Part shown: one piece after another, positions 1-6,600 of the stretch
Numbering within the stretch: the stretch's first letter is position 1
How the letters are laid out: each line of letters opens with the position of its first letter
Assembly: GCA_036389695.1 (NCBI GenBank)
Contig: DASVWG010000284.1
Coordinates: forward strand, 1 to 9,372
DNA from: JALZHR01 sp036389695
GTDB lineage: Bacteria; Acidobacteriota; Blastocatellia; Pyrinomonadales; Pyrinomonadaceae
Reading direction: 5' to 3'
Length of the DNA: 9,372 nucleotides
Position numbers and translations under genes: made by a program
Notes under the pieces: generated by a model
The model's input: the letters and a program-made list of their open reading frames with translations, nothing else
What the model was told of the DNA's origin: nothing
Databases searched by the model: none

Positions 1-247
1 TTCGCCCCGTCGGAGATAACCTTAGCGTGTTGCGATTCGACGTTGGGTTTGGGTGTCGGGTTTTTCTCGGTCCCAGAGGGACTTAAGACATATTTGACCA
101 TCTTCCCCGCGAGCAATCGCGAGGCTGTTAACAAAAGTCCCGACGAAGCAATATCTCTCAGAGTTACTTTCAGGATATGTTGCAACTACATTAATTGCCG
201 TGACGACATCAATTTATAACCAGCCGTTAAAAAAAAATTTTCGGGCT
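1..247. other. Non-coding or unassigned left edge
   Basis: I see no gene I can support here. This stretch lies downstream of the sigma-factor gene. It contains a compact hairpin at 106-124: stem CGCGA/TCGCG around a GCAA (GNRA) loop, extended by CC/GG past one bulged A. A weaker bulged inverted repeat lies at 148-183. One minus-strand reading frame is open from 213 down to a stop at 22-24, but it has no ATG, GTG or TTG start. The same codon register is also open on the plus strand from the window edge to a stop at 217-219. Either could be a gene remnant, and neither is supported enough to call. An A-run at 229-237 gives a T-run on the minus strand beyond the sigma gene, but no strong stem precedes it. 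Confidence 0.45.
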
Positions 248-820
248 TTACAAAAGAGCGCGCAAATGCAGAAGCGCGGCTCGTTTGCGTTTATTGACGG
301 CTGGCTGGCTGATTTGCAGCTCGGCGGCGATGTCGGCTTCCGTACGGTGTTGCCAGAAGATTTGCTCGATGACCCAACGCTCCAGCGCCGGAATCTGTTC
401 GAGCGCCCGCGCGAGAGATTCCAAAGCGGCGCGGGAAGAAGGCGTGGTCGGATTGGCGTCGATAAGTCTCTCGATAACTTCCGCGTCCGACAACACTATG
501 CCCAAAGCAAATCGCCACTCCTGGCGGTAGCGCGTCAGCGCGCGCGCCTTGATGCGGGAGCTGACGAACTCGGCGAGCGGAACGCCGCGCGACGGGTCAA
601 AATCCTGCTTCGCCTGCCACGCCGAAGAGATGGCTGCCGCCAGAATCTCATCGCACCAGTCGCTGAAAGACCAATTCGGCGGCGTGCGCCAGGAACGAAC
701 TCGGATAGAACCCCACTTGAAACCATCGGCGACGTCTTCTCCCATCGTCGCGACGATTTCATCCAAATTAGAATACACGGATACATTAAGACTATTATTA
801 GCGGTTTTCTCATCAGTCAT
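248..820 (-). CDS. Short sigma-70-family RNA polymerase sigma factor-like protein
   Basis: This is a 190-residue protein that probably directs RNA polymerase to a specific promoter set. Residues about 52-102 resemble sigma region 2: a helix with AW.A...FDPSRG, then F....I.ARAL.RYRQEW. Residues about 131-190 resemble region 4. LEQIPALERWVIEQIFW matches the usual 'L...ER.VI...F' pattern, followed by a helix-turn-helix at about 159-181 (TEADIAAELQISQPAVNKRKRAA). There is no transmembrane segment and no ECF-type C-terminal extension. The size suits a minimal two-domain sigma factor. The start is ATG at 820, preceded by a weak purine stretch (AAAGAAG, about 4 nt upstream). The gene is separated by 1.1 kb from the TIR gene upstream of it on the same strand, so a functional link to the conflict genes is only suggestive. 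The overall family is fairly secure; the subgroup and target promoters are unknown. Confidence 0.75.
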   Translation of the reverse strand: MTDEKTANNSLNVSVYSNLDEIVATMGEDVADGFKWGSIRVRSWRTPPNWSFSDWCDEILAAAISSAWQAKQDFDPSRGVPLAEFVSSRIKARALTRYRQEWRFALGIVLSDAEVIERLIDANPTTPSSRAALESLARALEQIPALERWVIEQIFWQHRTEADIAAELQISQPAVNKRKRAALLHLRALL

Positions 821-1045
821 AAGACTTCTTTAAAGAGACACCTTGCAGAGCAAGGAATCATACGATTGCTTAATTGTGAATGTACTGATTGTCCGCTAAT
901 GCCCTAATTGCCGTTCATCCAGGTTGAGGGCACCACCGGAGTTAGAAAAGCAAAACAAATTTAATCGTGGCTCGATGCAAAGCGAGAGCCAGCTCGTTAG
1001 TATTGCGAGGCGGAAATAAAAACAAACATATTTCGCGCTTTGAAA

Positions 1046-1086
1046 ACGACAGTGTTTTATCGCCCAAATGGCGCTAAACACTGCGT
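1046..1086. repeat. Imperfect inverted repeat (bulged hairpin)
   Basis: The arms are ACG-(A)-CAGTGTTT-(T)-A-(T)-CGCC and GGCG-(C)-TAAACACTG-CGT around a CAAAT loop. The outer core CAGTGTTT/AAACACTG is a perfect 8-bp match, at 1050-1057 and 1076-1083. The copy AGTGTT recurs at 1089-1094. There is no T-tract on either side, so it does not look like an intrinsic terminator. It is the first and longest of several such structures in this gap. Confidence 0.6.
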
Positions 1087-1111
1087 AAAGTGTTGCTCTG
1101 CCGCTTGCTGT

Positions 1112-1129
1112 GCGCCGTTTCACGGGCGC
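1112..1129. repeat. Small bulged hairpin
   Basis: GCGCCGT (1112-1118) pairs with ACGGGCGC (1122-1129) across a 3-nt loop, with a single bulged G. The adjacent GGGCGCCC at 1124-1131 is itself a perfect palindrome. It is one of the structured elements in the non-coding stretch; no function is assigned. Confidence 0.5.
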
Positions 1130-1232
1130 CCATTCGCTGTTCGGAAGGCATAACCGTCTGAATACGTCTCCCGAAAGTCAAAAAAGCGGTGTGTTTATCG
1201 GAAAGGCTGGGAAAACTTCATCCCGTAATTTG

Positions 1233-1259
1233 CGGCAAGCCGTTTCTGAACGGTCGCCG
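1233..1259. repeat. Imperfect two-part hairpin
   Basis: CGGC (1233-1236) pairs with GCCG (1256-1259). Inside it, CCGTT (1240-1244) pairs with AACGG (1249-1253) around a TCTG loop, leaving an AAG/TC internal loop. No T-run follows, so I do not call it a terminator. Confidence 0.5.
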
Positions 1260-1297
1260 GTAACAAAATCTGCCGCCTGAAGTATTTAACGGCAAAG

Positions 1298-1316
1298 AGC
1301 GTCGGAATCCAACGCT
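1298..1316. repeat. Near-palindrome of 19 bp
   Basis: AGCGT (1298-1302) and ACGCT (1312-1316) form the outer arms and GG/CC the inner pairs, with one C.A mismatch and an AAT centre. This is short enough to be a protein-binding site or a small hairpin. It lies between two other inverted repeats of the same gap. Confidence 0.45.
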
Positions 1317-1360
1317 TATTAGAACAAACGTTTATTATTCTTCCAATTCCAAAGGCGGCT

Positions 1361-1402
1361 GTCTGCCCGGCATAACTAAGTTTGCTGATAACTCCGGCAG
1401 AC
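1361..1402. repeat. Inverted repeat with bulged C and internal direct repeat
   Basis: GTCTGCC-(C)-GG (1361-1370) pairs with CCGGCAGAC (1394-1402), nine base pairs with one extrahelical C. The loop contains ATAACT twice, at 1372-1377 and 1388-1393. The extrahelical base and size recall integron attC sites, but the conserved outer core sequences are not visible, so it is recorded only as an inverted repeat. Confidence 0.55.
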
Positions 1403-1644
1403 TTTGCGCTTTAATGCAGGATTGAATAAAGCTTGATTCTGAAGTGCAATCTTCTCTCTCTTTGTCGAATCACTGCCACAAATTTAATATATGGAGAGTA
1501 TAAATAAATTGCAAGAAATTCAAGACGCTCCGCCCACATCCGGAAAAAAAATAATAAAAACTTCAGACTAAATTAAATAAATTCGTCTTTGTTCGTTCTC
1601 TCAGGAGAATATTAAAAATTCTGCAAACGGGCACGTGGATTCCC

Positions 1645-1672
1645 CGGACGGAGAAATTCAAAAGTCTGTCCG
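1645..1672. repeat. Inverted repeat CGGACGGA / TCTGTCCG
   Basis: Eight pairs, one of them a G.T wobble, around a 12-nt A-rich loop. It sits just left of the GCGCATAAA motif cluster. There is no T-tract directly after it on either strand. It may belong to the same decayed element as that cluster. Confidence 0.4.
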
Positions 1673-1704
1673 AAAAAGTAATCGAAAATATGCCCCGGAC
1701 TGGT

Positions 1705-1838
1705 TGTGAGATTGCGCATAAACTGAAAAACGCATTTTAATAAAATCAATAACTTTGAAAATAAAATTGCGCATAAAGTGAAAAAAATGCTGCGCATAAA
1801 GCGAAAATTTCTGCTATTTTCAGCGCATAAAATGAAAT
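1705..1838. repeat. Four copies of GCGCATAAAnYGAAA, possible remnant of an IS21-type end
   Basis: Direct repeats start at 1714 (GCGCATAAACTGAAAA), 1769 (GCGCATAAAGTGAAAA), 1792 (GCGCATAAAGCGAAAA) and 1823 (GCGCATAAAATGAAAT), all in the same orientation. The spacings are 55, 23 and 31 bp. The first copy is preceded by TGTGAGATT starting at 1705. Known biology: IS21-family elements carry several direct copies of a transposase-binding motif within each end, and the ends begin with TG. Inference: this could be a solo end left after loss of the element, because no transposase gene lies on either side. An alternative is an array of regulator-binding sites downstream of the TIR gene. Confidence 0.5.
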
Positions 1839-1913
1839 TTTCCGGCAGCTCGAGTTTAATCAGCTTAAGTTAATTTTAGTAAATGAATTTGCATACACAT
1901 CTCCGGATGCGGC

Positions 1914-2408
1914 TTATTGCTTTTCAGACCTCATTTTATTGACCAGGCGTCTGATTTTAACCGCTACGTCACACAATGCCTCGTCCGTGCTGCCCCATCT
2001 CTTGTCGAGAATGGGTATAGCGTCTTTAGGTGCGGCATTCAGTTTCGCAAATGGAAGATTTCCAAAGTCGCAGTGGCTCAGGATTACTGGAATCACGCGC
2101 GCCTCTCCCGTTTCGTGACGCTCCATTGCGCGCTTCATTTCTATACCGTAACAGTATTGAGACGCGATAAATCGCGGGCTGATCAGCAATAAAATAATTT
2201 CGGCGGTGTTTACGTGGATGTCGATTTCTTTTCCCCATTCTTTAGCCAAGTCAATATCCCGATCCTGCCAAATCTCAATTAATCCTTCGTAGAGCATCGG
2301 CATCAGATGAGCAATTAAATCATCTTTCAGATTTTCGTCGCGGTGCGAATATGAGATAAAAATTTCGATTGGCTTTTCGCCGGGAAACGAGTCTGATTCT
2401 TTTGTCAT
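1914..2408 (-). CDS. Stand-alone TIR-domain protein, putative NAD-cleaving effector
   Basis: The whole 164-residue protein is one TIR domain of the TIR_2 (bacterial) type. Strand A is IEIFISYSHRDE at residues 15-26. The loop region WQDRDIDLAKEWGKEI follows at 47-62. Then come TAEIILLLISPRFIASQYCYGIEMKRAMER at 68-97 and RVIPVIL at 103-109. Glu90, in the ...GIE-MKRAMER helix, is at the position of the catalytic glutamate in NAD-hydrolysing TIRs such as SARM1. NADase or signalling-nucleotide synthase activity is therefore plausible but not shown. There is no signal peptide, membrane span or partner domain, so it must be recruited or activated by other proteins. The start is ATG at 2408 with no Shine-Dalgarno sequence; a perfect TATAAT lies only 9 nt upstream. 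The gene is transcribed away from the CHAT-TIR gene, which carries a closely similar TIR domain. Confidence 0.88.
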   Translation of the reverse strand: MTKESDSFPGEKPIEIFISYSHRDENLKDDLIAHLMPMLYEGLIEIWQDRDIDLAKEWGKEIDIHVNTAEIILLLISPRFIASQYCYGIEMKRAMERHETGEARVIPVILSHCDFGNLPFAKLNAAPKDAIPILDKRWGSTDEALCDVAVKIRRLVNKMRSEKQ

Positions 2409-2417
2409 AACTTGTTT

Positions 2418-2423
2418 ATTATA
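2418..2423 (-). promoter_or_regulatory. Probable -10 element of the TIR gene, near-leaderless
   Basis: On the minus strand the sequence reads TATAAT, ending 9 nt before the ATG at 2408. Transcription would then start about 3-5 nt from the start codon, consistent with the absence of a ribosome binding site. No good -35 hexamer is present at 16-18 bp spacing. The hexamer match alone is weak evidence in AT-rich DNA. Confidence 0.4.
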
Positions 2424-2483
2424 TGCAATAGCTGAATTTTGATTTCAGTTTAGGAATGTTTTTAAAATAATCACATTGGTCTT

Positions 2484-2507
2484 ATGATGTAAAGCACATC
2501 ACATCAT
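2484..2507. promoter_or_regulatory. Operator-like inverted repeat between divergent TIR genes
   Basis: TGATGT (2485-2490) and ACATCA (2496-2501) form a perfect 6-bp inverted repeat around AAAGC. A second, overlapping arm ACATCAT (2501-2507) pairs with ATGATGT (2484-2490). A further ATGATG lies at 2523-2528. The site sits in the 236-bp AT-rich spacer (2409-2644) that must contain both divergent promoters, so a shared operator is possible. No regulator gene is identified to bind it. Confidence 0.35.
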
Positions 2508-2633
2508 TTTTTACTAATAATATGATGGATTTTTAATACGCGTCGCCGCAGCGCGCATTTTTTATTTCAACTGTTAATCAAAAGCGGGTAAAACTTTTGA
2601 ATAGATAATTTGCTCAGAAAATATTTTCATAAT

Positions 2634-2637
2634 AGAG
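2634..2637 (+). promoter_or_regulatory. Weak ribosome binding site for the CHAT-TIR gene
   Basis: AGAG ends 7 nt before the ATG at 2645. It is the only purine-rich Shine-Dalgarno-like element near that start, and it supports this ATG over internal ones. Confidence 0.4.
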
Positions 2638-2644
2638 TTTCGAA

Positions 2645-3664
2645 ATGGAAAAGAAAAAAATTTTATTTGTGAATATCGATTCCAATGCCGACACTTTAAA
2701 TCCAGACAAAAAAGCGCAGGAAATAAACAAATTATTCAGTCAAACGCGGCTCGGAGATAAATTTGAATTAAAATATTGTTCGGCAGCGCAAATCGAAGAT
2801 TTGCGCCGCGCCTTGCTTGAAGATACGCCGCATATCGTCCATTTTTCGAGCCATAGTTTGGGCATCCAAGACCCGGCGATGGCTGAAACACTACTGAATT
2901 TATTTAAGCCTTTTAAAGAGAAGGTCGAATGCGTTTTGCTGAACGCTTCTTACACAGGCAGTCTGGCGGCAGAGCTTAGCGCAGGCATTCCGTATGTGGT
3001 TGGAATGGAAGGTGTAATCAAAGAGGAAGCCGTTCTGCAATTTGCCTCTGAATTTTACAAAGCTCTCGGAACCGGCTGGATAATTCAAGAGGCTTTTAAG
3101 TTTGCCCGAACATCGAAAAACTTATCCGATTTGGATGCAGAGCGCGCCCCGACTCTGTATGTGCATAAACAAACCGTATCTTTACCGGAAACAGCGAAAA
3201 AGCCTGTTGACAATAAAGAAGATGCCGTCAAAATTTTTATCTCCTATGTTGACAGAGACGAGCAGCTGCGGCAGGAACTGGAATACCAATTAGAGTCATT
3301 GCAAAGACAAGGCATTATCAGCACCTGGCACGACCGGAAAATGGAACTGGCGGAAGAACGCGAAGCCGTTATTTTGAAAAATCTGAATGAAGCGCAGATT
3401 ATTTTATTGCTGGTCAGCGCGCGTTTTATCGCTTCGGACAAATACAACATCGAGGTCGAACGGGCGATGCAGCGCCGCCGCACCGAAGGCGTGCGCGTCA
3501 TCCCGATTATTTTGCGCGCCTGCGATTGGCGTCTCACTTCCTTCGGCGGTCTTCAGCCTCTGCCGCGAAATGAAATTCCTGTCAGCCGATGGGATGATAT
3601 GGAAGAAGCGTTTTATAATGTCGCTCTCGAGCTAAAAGAAATAATTCGAAGAATGAATCAATAA
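2645..3664 (+). CDS. CHAT-like (caspase-fold) domain fused to TIR domain, CHAT nucleophile replaced by Ser
   Basis: This is a 339-residue two-domain protein. Residues 4-155 match the CHAT fold: KILFVN, IEDLRRALLEDTPHIVHFSSHS (His70 at the catalytic His), VECVLLNASYTG, GIPYVVGM, then FASEFYKALGTG. In active CHAT proteases the motif is LNAC; here Cys is Ser102 (codon TCT, 2948-2950). The stretch between the His and this site is also shorter than I would expect. The domain may be a non-proteolytic binding module. Residues about 194-337 form a TIR domain (KIFISYVDRDE, STWHDRKMELAEE, AQIILLLVSARFIAS) with Glu270 at the catalytic position, so NAD cleavage is likely retained. A charged linker (about 175-193) joins the domains. 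There is no signal peptide or membrane span. The gene ends 11 bp from the convergent stop of the vWA gene. Inference: an effector of the neighbouring MoxR-vWA-iSTAND system. Confidence 0.85.
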   Translation: MEKKKILFVNIDSNADTLNPDKKAQEINKLFSQTRLGDKFELKYCSAAQIEDLRRALLEDTPHIVHFSSHSLGIQDPAMAETLLNLFKPFKEKVECVLLNASYTGSLAAELSAGIPYVVGMEGVIKEEAVLQFASEFYKALGTGWIIQEAFKFARTSKNLSDLDAERAPTLYVHKQTVSLPETAKKPVDNKEDAVKIFISYVDRDEQLRQELEYQLESLQRQGIISTWHDRKMELAEEREAVILKNLNEAQIILLLVSARFIASDKYNIEVERAMQRRRTEGVRVIPIILRACDWRLTSFGGLQPLPRNEIPVSRWDDMEEAFYNVALELKEIIRRMNQ

Positions 3665-3675
3665 ATTTTTCCTTT

Positions 3676-6600
3676 TTATCGCGGCGGCGCAGCGCCGGCG
3701 GGAACAATCCATAATTGGATCGTAGCATTTCTGGACGCTCCGCCATTGACTAAGGTTATACGCGAGGCGTCAAACTTACGTGAATTTATATAATTTCTAA
3801 TGTTTTTGAGCTTGCTGTTAACTTCACTTGCACTACCGGAAACGATAATATAACCGGTAGCTGTCGGATCATTTCTCAATGCAACAAAGTAATTGTCAAG
3901 TCTGGCTTGTTCCTCCTCTGAAGGTGACTTCGTCGGATACTGGTCAAATATTGATGACTTTTCTGTTGTATCATGACTAACTTCAATTGTTATTGTATCC
4001 GTCGTTGTACCGCAACTCGAGTTTTGGGTGTCAACCGCCAGCGTCGCCGTATAAGTGCCGGGGCGAACGCCGCTCAAATCCCAATTAACGTTCGGGGTGC
4101 CCTGACCGATAATCCTTCCGGCAGAAACTGTGTAACTGAACGTCAAATCGTCAGGGCTTCCTGAATCGACTTTTGCATTAAGTCTAACGCTTTCACCTTG
4201 TGTAATTGAAGATTGCGAAGCGGTTAAGCTCACTCTAGGGCACGTTCGCTCCGGCGGAGTCTTCGGTAATGAAGTGGGCGTCGAAGGAGTCGGCGTCAAA
4301 GGAGTGGGCGTAACGGTAACGATTGGCGCGGCTATCGTTGTTGATGGGGTTGGTGTAATTACCGGTGTTCTCGGCGTTGGCGAAACGCTCACTGTAACGG
4401 TCGGCGTAACGACGACCGTTGCTGGCGTACGTGTTGCGGTTAATGTCGGCGTCGGAGATACGGGCGTTGGAGAGGCAGGCGTCGGCGACGCGGGCGTCGG
4501 AGATGCAGGCGTCGGCGAAACGCTCGGCGAAGGCGTTGCCGGGACGCTTGGCGAAGGCATCGGAGTAACAGTTGGCGAAGGCGTCGGAATTTCAAACGGC
4601 GGCTCGATTCCAAGATTGACTGCCGGTAAATTTTCCGCTACCCGGTCGGGAAAACCGGCGACGAGCCAAATCGAAGCCGGCAAAAATAATATGAAAATCC
4701 CGAATATTGCCGCCGCCAGCGGAATAGATAAAGCTTTTGAAAAAGATAAGCCGAGAAGCGGATTGCCGCGCCGATAAAAGCGCCGTATAAAATTAAAAAA
4801 TGCTATCGTGAAATGCTTTGCCAGATTAAAAAATTTATCCAGCCAGTTTCTGGTCAGGTCTTTGCCGTAGAGCAAGGCGCGGTTCAAGCGGCGCGGCAGC
4901 GCGATCGACAATCTGCCGCCTGAGAAGAAATTGAGAAAAACATAATCTCGCAGCGGACTATCTTTCCGTTCCGCTTTAATGAGCTCGTAGAAACGTTTTC
5001 TTCGAAACCACTCTTTTATCCGCTTTGATAATTTATTTAAAACGCCTTTCGAAGGCTTTTGCGGAGCAATCTCAAGCTGGAAACCGCGCTTCGGGTTTTG
5101 CAGATAACTTATCAAAAGCTGCTCTAATTCCCGCCGAATCTGAATTTCGCGGTCGGGCGGCAGGCTGGCGAGCAGACGATTTCGCAGCCAATCGGGCATT
5201 TTGCCGTATCGAAACCACGGCAGGCAGACGAGTGCTTCGAGAACTGCCTCGCGCTTTGGCGCGTCAACAATCCGGTGCGCCATATAAAACGTCAAATCCC
5301 AGAGCATTTCAGGATAAACGGCGCTGGCGCAGAGTAGTTCATAACCGGTCGCGCCGAGATAATAACGCAGCTCGATTCTGAGCATTTCAGCTTTCTCAAA
5401 CTCTGTGACCTGCGTGCGCCGAATCCGCCCGGCAAGCTTTTCCGATTGATTTTTGCGAAATAATTCGAAAAATCTGCTCCACCGTAATTTTCTTTTCAAT
5501 CGTTTCAGCGTTCGCTCTCGTTTTCTTATTTTCCAGTCCGGGTCGAGCGAGTCCATCCACCATTCATCGAAGCCTTCGCGCAGGCTCGGAGGATAATTTG
5601 TTTTTCCGTCGCCGTTTTCGGCAGATTTTCTTTTGCGCGGCAGCTCGCCGGCATTAATAATTTCGAGCAGGTGCTTCAGCTCTTTTTGCTGGGCGCGCAA
5701 GACCGGCAAGCCGAAATGGTTCAGCAGCCATTCATTAAAACTGTGCGCGGCGTTCGTCGTCAGCAGCAGACGGATGTCCCAGGCGAGGAGTTCGTCGAGC
5801 CAGGGCTGCGGGCGATTCGTAGACCGGTCAATCATCTCGTCGCCATCGCTGAAAATCAGCAGGCGATGGTCGGGAAACTGCGCCGCAAGCTCGCTTAAAT
5901 CGTAAAATTTATTATCTTTACCTTCGCGCCAGCTGGCTCGCGGGTCGCCCTCGAAAAAAAAGCGGTCAACGAAAACACCTTGTTTTTTCAGGCGGTTGAC
6001 GATTTCATCGGTCAGGTGCGCGTTTTGGTCGGTGTAGCTCAAACGGTCGATTAAAACCAGATATTCGGGCGAAAGATGGCGGACGCCGTAAACAGGAGTA
6101 AAAAAATTGCCGGCGCGAAGCGTCGCCTCGATTGTCAAAGCCGGTTCGAGAACGTTCGACTTAATTCGCCGGTGGCGTCTGAGCTCGCGGGCGACACGCA
6201 AAAATTCCGGCTGGCGATAAAGTTTGTTGTCTTTTTGCTCGACTTTAATTTTTCTTAAATCCGGTTTGTTCCGGTCGCGCCATCTTTCGATGTATTTGCG
6301 CCATAATATTCGCCACAGCAGCCACAAACCAAAAACGAGAAAAGGCAGCGCCGCCGCGAAAATCAACAGCCACGAATAAATAATTTCGTATTCCGAAAGC
6401 TGCTGTGCGGGCGTCGGCGGCGGCGGCGGCGGCGTTGGGCTGTCCGTTTGAATCGGAGGCTTCGTCCGCTTCAGTCGAATTTCCAGCAGGGCAGAGCTTT
6501 CATCGGTCTCGAAGATAACCCTCAGAGATTCGTAATCGGCGCGGCTGACTAAAAGCTCGTGACTTTGACCGGCTTTTGATTGATAATCGAAAGCAAATTT

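Larger units (their letters stand above)
821..1913. other. Long intergenic stretch without a convincing gene
   Basis: About 1.1 kb with no reading frame that looks like a protein. The short frames present (896-1123 and 1612-1797 on minus, 1491-1571 on plus) lack ribosome binding sites and recognisable composition. What it does hold is a cluster of imperfect bulged hairpins between 1046 and 1402, another hairpin at 1645-1672, an AT-rich segment at about 1480-1620, and four copies of a GCGCATAAA motif at 1714-1838. No tRNA-like cloverleaf or rRNA segment was seen. Accessory DNA or decayed mobile-element DNA is the most economical reading. Confidence 0.6.

Noticed and set aside
896..1123. Minus-strand 75-codon frame in the intergenic gap
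   Set aside because: It overlaps two bulged hairpins, has no ribosome binding site and shows no recognisable domain; composition is erratic.
1361..1402. Integron attC site
   Set aside because: The extrahelical base and arm length are suggestive, but the conserved RYYYAAC and GTRRRY-type core boxes are not seen and no integrase or cassette array is present.
1491..1571. Plus-strand 26-codon frame starting at ATG 1491
   Set aside because: No Shine-Dalgarno sequence and no family resemblance; such short frames are expected by chance in AT-rich DNA.
1612..1797. Minus-strand 61-codon frame
   Set aside because: It runs through the GCGCATAAA repeats, whose translation gives its hydrophobic start; nothing suggests a real protein.
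1705..1838. CRISPR array
   Set aside because: Repeats are only about 16 bp, spacers are irregular (7 to 39 bp between units) and there are no cas genes.
3665..3720. Intrinsic terminator between the convergent CHAT-TIR and vWA genes
   Set aside because: The gap is 11 bp and the nearby T-run is not preceded by a stable stem on the plus strand; GC-rich sequence beyond it belongs to the vWA coding region.
4274..4777. Plus-strand frame rich in Gly-Val repeats
   Set aside because: It is the mirror of the Pro/Thr/Ser linker of the vWA gene on the minus strand; the repeat arises from the complementary codons.
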